NCBI RefSeq assembly: GCF_030272615.1
Contig: NC_081405.1
Coordinates: forward strand, 607,649,677-607,713,676
Direction of reading: 5' to 3'
Length of the DNA stretch: 64,000 nt
DNA from: Cryptomeria japonica
Taxonomy: Eukaryota > Streptophyta > Pinopsida > Cupressales > Cupressaceae
Under the pieces are notes generated by a model that worked only from the letters and a program-made list of their open reading frames with translations, was not told where the DNA came from and did not search any database. Positions 36,645-48,915 of the stretch are shown in pieces; the first letter of the stretch is position 1; every line of letters starts with the position of its first letter. The translations under genes and the position numbers were made by a program.

Positions 36645-38217
36645 ATTATTAAGTTTTAAAATAAAATTTGAAAATTGATGTGTAAAGTGAAACACTCCAC
36701 AAAGCAAATTAAAAAAAATAAATTAGGGGTTTTAAGAATTAAACCTCTAAATTTTATATTATTTGGTTAAAATGAGATCTATGAATTTGAATTTGAATTT
36801 TGAAATATTTCTAAATCAGATTTAAAACAATTAATCCAAATTAGGCAAATCACAAGCTTAATTTTTGGATTAAAATTGGGGTTTTGAAATTAACATCTAA
36901 ATTTATAAAATTCACTTGGAAATCAAAATTGTAAATGAAAATTTGAATTTTAAATTGCATAAATACTCAGATCTGAGAACATAAATCAAAATTAAAGGTA
37001 TAAGGCATCACATTCACAAAAATGTTAAGTGGGTGAAAAATCAGGGTTTCCACCACAAGAAGGGTGAAAACCGCTAGTTTTTAGTTATGAACCAATTACA
37101 TTCAAAAGAGGGTTCGGAATTAATAGATTTAGTCACAAATCAGCATGGATAAGGATTAAAAATAATAATTGGATTCAAAGATTGAATTTGTTTGTCCTCT
37201 TTTATAAGATGAATTGCTGAAATTAGGTTGAAGTGCTGAAAGTGAAGGTAAAAATATAGAAACAGTGATCTATAGTCAGGTGATTCAGGCGTGCACCTAC
37301 ATCTCACTCAGAAATATAAGCAAAGTTAGACGTGATCCCTGAAAGGGCTCCTAAAATTTTAGAATCATGGTAAAATTCGCCCTTGTTCTCTGAAATTTTT
37401 CGACACCAAAGGGGGATTGATTCGTCTCTGTAAATGATGTCGATTTTGAAGATCACAACTCTGTCCTTGTTTTCTATACAGAATGAAAGGGAAATAGATT
37501 GCAAATAGGGGTTTGCCTACGCCAAACCTCGGTTGAGGAATCAACCTTGAATGATATGTTGTAAATACTAAAATAAATAATGAGGGTATATACCTCAAAT
37601 CTTCAATGACTGAAAATAATGTTTTTCTTTTTGAATGTAATCACATACGATGTATGAAATTTTATGAACATGACAAAATCGTAATCACACACACATGCTT
37701 GCACATGAAAGATGTAATGTCGCTCCACAATTGATGAATGAAGAATTGAGCTTTGAAGACCTCTAGAAGTGTTTGATTATGAATGCTTCAATGCTTGAAT
37801 GCCTTGTGATTATAATTTCTCCCTTCTATTCTTGTATCTGTATATGTATCTCAAAATGATAAGGGAAAGCCTCTTTATATACTTGCTCATCAAAAAATGT
37901 TAATTTTTCACCTAGGCCGACATAGGGCTAGGTTTCTTGCGCAAATTTGAAAATGCCCAAACTGTTCAAAGGGGGAGAAAATAGGGAGGACCAAGGTGTT
38001 GTTCCCTGGTCCCAATAAGGACCAAGGTGCCACACCTTGGTCCTAACCCATTTTAGGGCTAGTACAAAGTGGTCATGTGGTGTATGAATTGAAAGTAAGA
38101 CCATATTTGCATGATGTAAGCATAATCAAGTCTTACTTAAGTATTGGGTGATGAACACTAAGGTGAGAGCCCAAAATGTGGACTAAATTGTAAGGGAGTA
38201 CAATTTAAGACGCTACA
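36645..38217 (-). mobile_element. Gypsy-like LTR plus leader, copy B
   Basis: Counterpart of 2,623-4,194. On the minus strand it starts TGTAGCGTCTTAAATTG at 38,217. A TATA-like 'agtatataaag' lies at about 37,883-37,873. The leader is cut at 36,645, so no gag follows. The frames 37,304-37,504 and 37,365-37,598 are chance openings in the leader. Confidence 0.55.
38018..38044. repeat. Perfect 12-bp palindrome in LTR U3, copy B
   Basis: 'aggaccaaggtg' - 'cca' - 'caccttggtcct' pairs perfectly over 12 bases. The copy A equivalent has one mismatch. Confidence 0.75.
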
Positions 38218-38221
38218 AGAT

Positions 38222-38890
38222 CTTAATATACATGATAATCATATTCAGTACATTACCTCCATCATATCTTTCTATGTTGGATCCCAATAGAACTATTAAA
38301 ATATATAATCCTTATTTAAAAAACATTGATAAATCTAAATAGATCTTAATACACATGATAATCATATTCAGTACATAACCTCCATCATATCTCTCTATGT
38401 TGAATCTCAATACAACTAACACATATAATCCTTGTGCTCAATAGCACTTGAGTTAAAAGTCAAAAGAAAAGTAAGATGCTGACGGAATTACTGCTGAAGA
38501 AGGATATTGTAGCCTTAGATAATGATATATAGTCCACCTTTCATGGTTGATGGGTTCCAACAAACTCCCCATAACAAAATTAAACTGTTTGGACATTCTT
38601 AGAGGTCTTATTCAAATTGCTAAGAGCACTGATCGAGATACTAAAGAGTAAATGCCATGTGAATTGTATGAATCAATGTCACAAGATGTCAATGTCATCA
38701 ATCCTAAGCACATCCGTTGCTCAAGGAAATTTCAGCCACATAATATAACATAGAAATTTAGTGTACCTAATGCTGAGAAAATTAAGCCGTGGGCTCATAA
38801 AATAAGGCGGAGAACGTCATTTGAACCTGGACTGATATTTCCTCTAGGAATTTGAGCAATTTCTTATGATCGAATTACAGGACTGCTGCG
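38222..38890. other. TIR gene downstream region, copy B
   Basis: This is the 3' flank of the minus-strand TIR gene. It has the tandem units near 38,234 and 38,358 and two segments missing in copy A (about 38,711-38,755 and 38,815-38,885). A possible second splice donor (AAAG|GTAAC) at about 38,897 means further exons here cannot be excluded, but I recognise no NB-ARC or LRR motif. Confidence 0.5.
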
Positions 38891-39796
38891 TCAGTTACCT
38901 TTGTCTCTCTGCCTCGGTTGAGATTTCCTTCTCTCAATAAGCTCTGCGACACTAGATGCAATTTGCTCCAGCAGCTCTCCTTGATCTCTACGATGCACAC
39001 AATAAATCTCTTATTCAATTTTATATGCACAATATTAATTAGAAAACTTAAAATTTAAAATGAACAAATAATCTCGTAACCTAATAGCATGCGCTACAGA
39101 TTAATGTTTTAAAACCCACAGCAGACTATGAAATTAGCAAATTTCTCTCCTCCAATTTGAGGTATCAAAAGAAATTGATGGCAAAATGGTACATGCTTTT
39201 TTCATAGACTTTAGATTACATCGACTCTTGATTTACTCATTACATCTAAGTGAAAGCATGAATTTCGTTAACTGAAGCAAACAAAGCAATAAATAGTTAT
39301 ACCCTCTAAAAATATAGCCCTTGATATATGAAACCTCATGAAGTGCTTTCCTCCACTCATCAACTGTATCGACCTCAAATTTCCCAGAGTGCTTATGCTT
39401 TTGAAAGGCTGGAGCATACACACTATTTTTGTCTTTCATTCGGAGCTCCGAAGGCTCAACTCCACAAAATACAGGTATGATGGGAGCCCCAGTTTTGAGG
39501 ATCAGATTCAGCTCCTTCAAACACGAAGTCGACTCTGCATAATTCGCAGACATAATGACAATATGTAGAGATGCGGAGTAAATAGCGTCCTCTATTGACT
39601 GAGGTATGCTGTTACCAACTTGGATTGATTTCTTGTCAAAGAAGACCTTCAATCCCTTATTCTCAAGATTATGAAAGATTAGGCTTGCTACGGTTTTCTT
39701 CACATCTGCACCTCGATGGTTAAGGAATACGTCATAGTATGGTGCAGCGAGGAAAAGAGATTTGGGGTTATTGTAAGCATGCTCATCATTTTCCAT
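38891..39796 (-). CDS. TIR domain protein (two exons), copy B
   Basis: A plant TIR-type immune or NADase domain gene on the minus strand. I read exon 1 as 39,796-39,303, a 315-bp GT...AG intron at 39,302-38,988 and exon 2 as 38,987-38,891. Together they give 591 bases, an intact frame of 196 residues ending in TGA. Residues 21-31 are YDVFLNHRGAD (TIR box 1). SASLHIVIMSANYAES is followed by SCLKEL, where Glu95 sits at the position of the catalytic Glu of NAD-cleaving plant TIRs; the usual Trp before Cys is Ser here. PVFCGVEPSELR is box 3 and DEWRKALHEVS ends the domain. The helical tail is ELLEQIASSVAELIE. No NB-ARC or LRR is seen, so this is a TIR-only gene or the start of a broken NLR. An upstream in-frame ATG at 39,898 would add a hydrophobic leader. 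I prefer 39,796 because a TATA motif lies between the two ATGs and 'taccATGG' is a good start context. Confidence 0.72.
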
Positions 39797-39867
39797 GGTA
39801 ACAGGGCAGGTGAGAGCAAGGCAAAGAGACGGGCAAAACATTATTTGAAGAAGGCACAGAAGAATGG

Positions 39868-39877
39868 TTATATAGAC
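39868..39877 (-). promoter_or_regulatory. TATA-like box of TIR gene, copy B
   Basis: The minus strand reads 'gtctatataa', about 75 bases upstream of the ATG at 39,796. That would put transcription start near 39,840. Its location downstream of the ATG at 39,898 argues against that upstream start. The motif is kept in copy A. Confidence 0.45.
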
Positions 39878-39898
39878 TAGAGGCTTGTACGTGTACAA

Positions 39899-41397
39899 TG
39901 TGAATAGAACCAGGGCCTTATACAGCCAAAATTTGACTTTTGTAAATAGAACCAGGGCCTAATACAGCCACTCTAAAATTTGACTTTTGAAAATTTGATT
40001 GCTATACAATGTATTTTGTCTCAAAGTCAAACACATAATTCAGGTTTTTACTTTATTTTATAGTGTTTTCATTTAGGGTTTTTTTTAAATTTAATTAGGC
40101 TTTTTATTGCTTCATTTTAAGTTCTTTATTCTCGTGTCACTCTTTGATTTATATATTTAATTATTTTTATCTACTATCATATCTTTTCTTTTTTAATTAT
40201 TTTATATTCTACACTATCAAATCTAGAATGTTTACCAAATTCTATATAAATATACTATAATACTATCATTACTTTCTTATAATTATTTATCTTGATAATA
40301 AATCATGAAAGAAAAAAAAAAAAATACTGCTTGCTTTGAATATGACTCAAAAAAATAAAACTACAAAAATATACTAACTACAAAAATATCATATTTTCCA
40401 TATATGTCATAATAGAGGCATCTCAATTTTTTTCCTTAATTAAGATCGAAATATTCGGCTGAAGATTAAAGATGCCAATTCCAAAGAATCAGATCTTGGG
40501 TGGATTAATGTAGAGCTAAAGTTAAAGTAGGGCAACATCATGTCACTATGCTTCCTGCGGCATCCGACAATACTTAGACTGCAGGATTGTGAAAGGGAAG
40601 TTGAATTCCTTGGCATCAAGCACTCCGATGTTGAATTCCTTGGCATCTTCTTCCAATTGTAGCACGACTCCTAGCTCTTCAGATTTGTTGTAGCACGACT
40701 CCACGTGTAATTATAGAGGTTGTAGCCTCTACACCTATTCATATTTTCAACATGCAATTCACGCATTACATGCATCATATTCAACTTACTGCATGGACAA
40801 CATACTTTATTTGTAAGAAAAATAATAAAAACTATTTTTTTAAAACAGTCCTAAATATTTAACTGGAGGTGGGTTTCTTATGCAGCGAGTTTAGCAGTGG
40901 AACTCCCACTAAGCTTCCATAATGATGGAACTTCATGTTTGGATGGTGGAACTAACAATTCAGAATCAGTTTCCAACATACCCCCCTTGATGCTGAGATT
41001 CACAATTTTATCTTGAATTTTTGAAAAACTGAATCTTTGCAATCAGATGTGGCCTTAAAAGATAACTTGATGTGGCAAAGTCCAAACTCTTGCAACTCAG
41101 TGTGCAACATCAATCGTAACAAGAAGTCATCAACTACTTATAACATAATCCAAAAACAACTTATAACCTTGATTAAAAACTTATTGATAACTTAACTAAA
41201 TCACCATCAATCCTTAGCTTAAAAGTGAACCATTTAATACAAATTGTGTGATTTTTTATTGCAAAAATCTTGCATACAATCAAATCTAGAAACTGCACTC
41301 TTGTTTATATGATGGATTATGGAAATCTCTTAGAACTTCTTTCTTTTGACCAATTTCTTTTATTGGATTTGCCACTGCACTTCACTCTAGGATTCAA
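39899..41397. other. TIR gene upstream region, copy B
   Basis: Counterpart of 4,987-6,421. It has a duplicated 'aatagaaccagggcc' (39,902 and 39,946) absent from copy A. It also holds the ~44-bp segment with 'gcttcctgcggcatccgac' (about 40,549) lost in copy A but recognisable at 30,356. No gene; the frame 40,440-40,646 has no motif. Confidence 0.5.
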
Positions 41398-41413
41398 ATA
41401 TATATATATATAT
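41398..41413. repeat. (AT)8, copy B
   Basis: Counterpart of the (AT)63 at 6,422-6,547, with only 8 units. Confidence 0.95.
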
Positions 41414-41514
41414 TACTGTTATTTATTCATCAACATTTGAAATTTGATTTTGATCTTTTTCTTTGTTAGATTTTTTTTTTCGTTTGTTCCAATTTATGAT
41501 TCATGGATTTAGGA

Positions 41515-41700
41515 ATAATGGTTTAGTTTTTCGATGGAAGGAGTTATATTAGAAACCTTATTGTAAGGATAGACATAGCCCCTAATTTAATGCTTTCATT
41601 AAATGGAGCTACCTTCAATATTGGTAAGCTATCATTAACATCATTATATTTCTTGATTAATGGATAAAAAGGAACTTGATATCTACGATTCATACAAAAT
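41515..41700 (-). pseudogene. Short gypsy-like fragment, copy B
   Basis: Counterpart of 6,640-6,835 with a few substitutions. Same relation to 20,925-21,112. Confidence 0.5.
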
Positions 41701-42055
41701 TATGAATGGTTAAAATGTATAATGTAATATATGTGATATTAATCTTAATTGTATGTATGAGGTTATTAATTAAATGCAGTAATATGGATTATGATGGATG
41801 CAAATTAGTGATGTAATGTAGCTAATGTCAGATGTATATATTCAATCATGCGAGTTAAATCTCTTATGAAATTTAATTTTTGTCCTTGTGGTAATCATTT
41901 TATCATGATTAGGTTTAATCATTCTCATTGTTATTTGGATTAATAAACCTTAATGTTACTTGGATTAATCAAGTAATCTTTGTTGGAAGCCCTTTAGTTG
42001 TTTAAGTTAAGTCTTCAACTTGTGCAAATGTTATTGCAATATTTAATTTGATGCA

Positions 42056-43399
42056 TCTGCTAAAGAATTGAAAGAAGATGAGGTTGTCGAATAGGCACTC
42101 TAATCTCCTCCTAAAACTTGCAATTATAAAGTATCTAGTATAGAAGAAGGTAAAGAATTGGATAATTATCTCATTGATCAATTATATGGTTCTCTAACTA
42201 TATTTGAGATGAAATAAATTAACAAAGATGCTCCTAAGAGTGAAACAACATTCAAAGTCAGTTAAAAGGTAGAATATGATGTTGTTAATCAGCATGATGA
42301 TTTTGATAAAATTGAGGAAAACTTTGTGAGAATATTAAAAAAAGGGAGTAGCAAGTATAAAGGTAGGTTACCTTACAAATATTTTGATTATGGAGAATTG
42401 GTAATTTTGTATCCAAGTGTATCTTTAGAGAATAAGTAGATACAAACAAAAGAGGCAAGTTTAAAAGAAGTTTCTATTCCAATGAAAATAATTGTTCCTC
42501 AAAATATGTGGATTAGGATGATTAAAATGATGTAAACCTATGATGGCATTGAAATTTGGTGACGAAAAGGATGATGTTGGAAAATGTAAGAGTTTTGTTA
42601 CCTTGCACACTTACAAAAACAATGAAAAGTCAATGATTGTGTCAAATGCCTTTCATACAAAACAAGAGTAAATTTTTATGTCATTGACAATGGGCACTCT
42701 CATCATATGAATAATGATAAAGGGAAGTTCATTAGTCTTAATATATAGAATGGTGGATTAGTTAAGTTTGGTGCCAAAGGGTGTAGTGAAATTTATGGAA
42801 AAGGTACCATAAAAATTGACGGAAAAGAATAAGTTAAAGGATATTCTTTATGTGAAAGGAATGAAACACAATCTTCTCAGTGTTAGTTAGATAAGAATAG
42901 TAGAGGGTAAAATATTATATTTAATAACAAGAGTTGTGAAATCAAAAAATGAAATACTAGTAAATCAGTTGTAGAAGAAACTAGGATTGATGGGAAAGTT
43001 TGCCATCTAAAGCAAACAAATTGAACTTGTTTGATGGATGAAACCATTAAATGTTGGTCATAAAAAAAGAGTATTGATCACATGAATTACGATAATATGC
43101 TTAAGATCAACTCATACAATAAGGGATATGAAAATACAATCAAGCCTACAAATACCCTATGCAAGGAACAAGAAATTGGAAAGAAAACTACAACAAGTTT
43201 CATGAACAAAGAATATTTTACTAACAAACCTTTGGAGTTGATACACATTGACCTATGTCAACCTACTAGAACACAAAGAATCAATGATGAAAGGTAGTTT
43301 ATATTTCTTATTGATGATTGTTTTATAATGATTTGGGTTAAATTTTTGAGAGATAAATTAAAAGATCTATATAATTTTAAAACTTTTAAAACTATGGTT
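42056..43399 (+). pseudogene. Ty1/copia gag to integrase start, copy B
   Basis: Counterpart of 7,190-8,533. Protease DNGHSHHM lies near 42,690. The pre-integrase frame 43,082-43,297 differs from copy A by a few residues (LCQPTRTQR against LCEPTRTQG). It is interrupted by the LINE after 43,399. Confidence 0.75.
43384..43399 (+). repeat. LINE target-site duplication, left, copy B
   Basis: 'ttttaaaactatggtt', repeated exactly at 47,226-47,241. It is the same insertion site as in copy A, so the LINE predates the large duplication. Confidence 0.85.
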
Positions 43400-46300
43400 T
43401 CTGAATAATGGAAAATAGGTTTTGATGGGTCCCTCAAACCCATTACAAACAAACAGGTTTTGATGGTTCCCTGAAACCCATTACAAACAAAAGATAAAAA
43501 TATATACATTAAAGTGCAACAAAACACAAAAGACATCAACCAAGAAAAGGATAGCTGACAAGCAAAAAAGCTCACAAACTAGAGACAACTAACAAAAAAT
43601 AGGACCGATAGAGAAAGAGCCCAGGTTAGGTTAAGTTCTAAAGTATCTTAGCAGCTTCCAACTCTAGTTGTTACATATTATCAGCCTCCCGCTTGATATC
43701 ATCAATTTCGTTGCTTTGTCTTTGCATCTTTCTAGTGATCACACGTATTCTTCTTCCCAACCCTGTCTCCTTATCATCATGGGTATCTTCCTTCACATCA
43801 ATGATTCCCATACAAGACTTATACCCATGGTCATTCTCAAGCTTACTGATAAGAGCCTTCATACTAGCAGAGGTGGCCTTAAGGATCTTATGACTTTTCT
43901 CACCAATCTTCTTGAACGTGCTCTCAACTCCTTCAAGTCTTTTTTCAGTAGTCCTTGCTCTATTCTCCAAGATTTGGAAGCTAGTATGATGAGAATTAAT
44001 AATCTCCTCAGCATTACTAATAGCTTTTGTAAGCTAACTGAGATATTCAGGGAGGGAGTTAAATTTAGCCAAGCCAATAGCTTCTAAGGTCTCAACTTTT
44101 TTGGCTTCTTGAGCTTGCTTGGTTTTTATGCTAGTTCTAAATTCACCTCAAGACCCAACTCCTTGACATTAGAGCTCTGAGCTTCTTTCATGGTCCTGTC
44201 CTCCCCAACTAGACCATTATCCTCAGAACCATTCATGAGAGGTGACCGATTCTTGGTTCCCAAATTCTCATTTTTGGGAGTTTTACTTTTCTTTTTCTAG
44301 CTCAAGAGGATTTGGACCTCCTCACTTTTAGTATCCATGTCGTCATCCATCTCATTTTCCTCCTCATACCAACTATCATCATCTTGCCCCCTCTGCTTCC
44401 TTTTGGCTGACCCTTTGTTCTGTAGCTCATGTCCTATTTTTCTTTTTCTCTTGCTCGACCCAACAGTTTGGGAATTGTCCTCTGCCTCAGCTTCTATATC
44501 ATATCTATCACCATCCTCATCTTCAGAGTCATCCAAATCCTCTTCTGACTTAGAAACCTTAGCAATGTTCAGATGGACGGTAGTATTGTTGATGTGATTA
44601 TACAAAATCACCATCATACCCTCATGCATAGTTGGATTGGAATTGGAGTTGGAAATTGCATCCTTTATCCCAATATTTAGGGCACATAAAAGATAGTATG
44701 GAGTGAAAAGGTTCTCTTTGTATTGAAAATGGTTAAGAATTATAAAATGATACCTTTAAACCCTAGTAAATCTACCATATAAAGTGATAAATTGTATAAT
44801 AGAAAGCAAAACCCTTCGCCAATTAACTTAATTACCTTTGGCAAGTAGTAAGTATGGCTTCCCTTCACCAATATGGCTTTCTCCTCATCATCCTTAGGAA
44901 ATTTCTTCATAGTCACATTTGAAATCTACATATCCCTATAAAACTTGATGCTGTCCATTGGAAGACCCATAGCCTCAGTGATAATAGTTTTAGTCACCTT
45001 GACCTTCCTACTGCCAATGGTCAATGTGCCTTTATCCCAACCCTTTTTAAAAATTCTTGTAATTTCAGGTCGTTTCTCTTTCATTCTCTCCATGAAATCA
45101 GTCTTCTTGGTAGCTTGAAGTATCGCCTAGACTTGAGGCTGGTTCCTCCATTTATTAATCGTGGTAGCCTCTATTCTCTTACGATTTCCACCCCTATTGT
45201 TATTGATGTCTGTCAACTATGAATTCTTGAAAAACCTTTGTTAGCTATGAACTTTCTATGAGAAACTACTAGAAGCCTATTGAAATTTCTAATGTTTCTG
45301 CTTGATAGGGAAAAAATCACCCATAAAGCATATGAAGTGATCCTGCAATTATTATTGTACCTCCATCTCGACTGCATACAAAACTGACTCTTGCTGCCAT
45401 GACTTCCCCTATTATCTTGGGAAATGATTTAAAATCTAGCCTTGCTTACCATGCAATCTTTCATAAGTTAAGATGCCACATGCCACATGAGGGAGCTCCC
45501 CCTCGCTATTCCAGATCTTTATTTTCTCTCTCCTTACTGCCTCATTCGCAGCCTAGTCAGCACACCTATTGGCCTCTTTGTAATCATAGGAAATGTGGCA
45601 ATTATCAAACCCCTCAAGCAACTCCCTGACATAATTAATGATGTTTTTAATCATCCACGAGGGTTGGTGTTTACCAAGGAGGCAATTAATAATGTTTTAG
45701 AGTCACCTTCCAACCTTAACAGTTTGACACCCAAGTTATAAGCTAATTTAATAGTTTCGAGGGTGCCCATAGCTTCCACTAGATGATTAGTCTGTATCCC
45801 TAAGGGAAAGGCAACCATCCCAATATAAAAGCCAACAGCATTCCAGATAACTCCACCACAACCAACAGCCCCTGGGTTGCCTTTACCATCACCATCAATG
45901 TTATCCTTAAAGAAATCATTAGGGGGAAAAGACTAACTACACATACTTATTTTGATTTGGTTGATGTTGGTGCCCATGTAGGCTGGGATATTCCAGCTCT
46001 TGAGATCATCAAAGTCCTCCTTATTATTATAGCAATGCTCTCCCATGGCCATCACATTCTCAACACAATTATATTTTATCTTGGCCCACACCACTTTAGA
46101 GGTGTTAATATCATTCTTGAAGATTATGTTATTGCTCTAATTCCATATACCCCAAAGGATATGAGAGAAGAAAAAATTCCATAAATTTCTTATCGTCAAA
46201 TTATTAGTAGTGTAGTATCAGCTTCTAAAACAATCTTGAACCCAAGATAGGAAGTACAAAAGGATAGTGTATAAAAATATAGTTCACTAATTCCTCATCA

Positions 46301-47225
46301 TTGAGAGAACGATAGCATCTGTTAGGGATGCAGAAACCCCTCTTTCTCAAATGATTAGTAGTTAGCATCTTATTTTGCAAAAGAATCCACAAAAAGATAT
46401 TGATTTTAGGAGTCAAACTTGGATACCATGCGTTAGCCCAGCAAGGAGTAGGGTCTTGGGACTGAGCTAGCATAAAGGCAAGAGACAAAATATAATAAAT
46501 CCTTGAAGAGGTCTCTCTCCACACCATGTGGTCTTCCCTTATAGTATTTAATATTGCATGATTGATCATTAAGTTTACCCTCTTTAGGTTGGGATCAATA
46601 GAGCTGAGGTCCACCCACTTTTGATCTTTTCAGTAATCAACCACTTTAGCACAAAACTTCTCCTTACAGTTCTGGATGAGCACCTAAGAGGCACACTTAT
46701 TAAGAGGGGCTCCTCCAATCCAAGCATCATCCCAGAAGTCCACCTTTCTGCCATTACCTATGGTTGTGAGATTACCTAAACTAATAATACCTTTATCTTA
46801 GTTAACACTATTCCAAATAAAAGAGCCACTTGTTATCTTATTAGAGGAAAGGAAATCTTCCATGATGAGAACCTCTCCTAAGTACTTAGCCTTCCAGATA
46901 TCATTCTATTCTCCATTTCCCTGATAGGTTCTACAGATTTGTTTGGCGAGAAAATTTTTGTTCAAGGTTCTAATATTTATCAAGCCCATACCCACCCCCA
47001 CCTTTTTGGGTTTACACACATTATCCTAGGCTATGAGTGGCACTCTCTTCTTCTCCTCAACCCCAAACCATAGGAAGGATTTCTGAATTTTTTCAATAGC
47101 TTCACCAAACTTTTTAGGGATTTTCAAGAGGCTTAAAGCATACACTGGAAGACTCTGGAGAGATTATTTTAAAAGATGGATTTTTCCAACTTGACTAAGA
47201 AGGGTACCTTTCCAACCAGCCAGCA
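43400..47225 (-). mobile_element. 5'-truncated LINE with extra 3' ORF, copy B
   Basis: Counterpart of 8,534-12,355. The zinc-binding RVT frame is 46,614-46,225 and RNase H lies at about 45,940-45,490, with the same TAG stop after NRCAD. The extra ORF spans about 45,270-43,640. Copy B preserves more of the last part: 43,970-43,671 is open for 99 residues and clearly coiled-coil-like (TTEKRLEGVESTFKKIGEKS). In copy A the same part is broken. Confidence 0.85.
43640..45270 (-). pseudogene. Extra ORF downstream of LINE RNase H, copy B
   Basis: Same layout as copy A: a globular part with a TKTIITEAMGLP-type motif, an acidic linker with KRKRK (44,629-44,297), then a coiled coil (43,970-43,671). It still contains stops, for example after KFYRDM. 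Confidence 0.55.
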
Positions 47226-47241
47226 TTTTAAAACTATGGTT
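47226..47241 (+). repeat. LINE target-site duplication, right, copy B
   Basis: Exact copy of 43,384-43,399; integrase coding resumes here. Confidence 0.85.
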
Positions 47242-48573
47242 GCTAATGAGGTAGATCCAAAGATAAATTTTTTAAGGTGGGATAGAGGAAGTAAATTTAA
47301 TTTGAATGAGTTTGAGAAATATTGTGTAGATCATGGTATTAGGAGACACTTGTTTTCTCCTAGGACCCCTCAACATAATGCAGTTGTAGAAAGAATGAAT
47401 AGAACAATTCAAGTGATGGCAAGAAGAATGTTGTAATATTATAATCTTCTTGATGTAAATTGAAAATATGTAGTCCATACATCTATCTATATTCTTAATA
47501 GAGTGAAGTTGAGAGACAACAACTCTAAAACCCCTTATGAGATATGCTATGAAAGGACTGCTACATCTATTGAATTAGAGTCAAATTAGAAAATAACCTA
47601 AGGATTATGGACAAAAATATTCTCTCAACATAGAAGGAGAAGAAGAAGTGATAGAAGATTCAACGAAAACAAAATTAGAGAGAGCTCCTCAAACTTCATT
47701 CAAATATGTTCAGAGGAACCACTCAGAAGATTAGATTATCAGTGAAAAGAATAAAGGTGTGTAGACAATGAGAAGACTTGCAAACTAAAGTGAGAAAGAG
47801 AATATTTTTCTCCTTCCAAATATTGATCCCAAGAGTGTTGTTAATGCTAGAAAAGATGAAGGATGGTTGCAAATAATGGAAGAAGAGGTAAATTAGATTC
47901 AAAATAATTAAACATGGGAATTAGTCTCTAGACCAATATATAAGAATGCCATAGGAATACAGAGGGTGTTCTAGAATAAGATGAATGATGAAGGAGAAAT
48001 GACCTGGAGTAACACAATATTAGTTTGTAGAGGATAAATTAACAGGTGGAAGGAATTGATTTCGAGGAGATGTTTGCTCCAATAGCTAGGATGGACACAA
48101 TCAAAATGTTTCTTGCCTTACATCTCATAATAACTTCAAGGTTTATTATATTGATGTCAAATTGTCTTTACTGAGTGGTGATTTAGATGAAAATATCTAC
48201 ATAGATAAACTTGGATGATTTCATTTATCAAAGGATCTATACATCGTGTGCATACTCAAATTAGCATTGAATGGAGTCAAGAAAGTCGCTACAGAATTGG
48301 TATACAAGGTTGGATGAGTACTTTAGTAAATTTTCAATAAAGGTGCCATTAATAGAAATCTTTACATTAGGGTTGATAATGTAAATTTTCTTATAGATTT
48401 TGTATATGGAGATCATATTAGATTAGCTTTGGTAGATATGATGGTATACATATGATGTTTGTAGAGGCGATGAAGAAATAAATTCATATGTCTATGATTG
48501 GTGAGTTTTCTTACTTCCTTGGTCTTCAGATTTCTTAGCTAGATTATGGTATCTGATGCACTACAAAAAGGAT
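47226..48573 (+). pseudogene. Ty1/copia integrase end and RT remnant, copy B
   Basis: Counterpart of 12,356-13,882. The integrase core frame 47,226-47,434 is identical in protein to copy A. After TPYEICYERTATS at 47,570 about 179 bases present in copy A (12,701-12,879) are deleted. The frame 12,733-12,942 of copy A therefore has no equivalent. RT pieces continue to about 48,540. Confidence 0.8.
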
Positions 48574-48915
48574 TGTTAGAAACACAAGATTAAAATGTTA
48601 GTGTTGTTAGTATCAATAAAAAATGAAATAGAAATGAAACTACAATCCTAAGAATGCATATCAAGAGAGATATTAAACAGATTATATAAAGCATACAAAA
48701 ATGGAAGAAAGACACTAAACCCTCCCAAATGCTCTCCAAAATGGTCATAGTTGCTCCTCCCTTTTATATATAATAATCCAATATAGATAGAATAATCCCA
48801 TGTGAAATATATATCCTTTGCACATATGATCAAGAGATCAGTCCAGACAGTGATAACAAATCTAACTAGAATAAGAGCTGAAAGCATCCAATCATTGAAG
48901 CCAACAATATCAACA
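48574..48915 (-). mobile_element. Candidate LTR interrupting copia RT, copy B
   Basis: Counterpart of 13,883-14,224, with the same TG...CA ends and a TATA-like 'atataaaaggga'. A few substitutions. Confidence 0.35.

Noticed and set aside
39796-39898. Signal peptide/anchor from the upstream ATG of the TIR gene
   Set aside because: A TATA-like motif lies between this ATG and 39,796, and the downstream ATG has the better context; kept only as an alternative.
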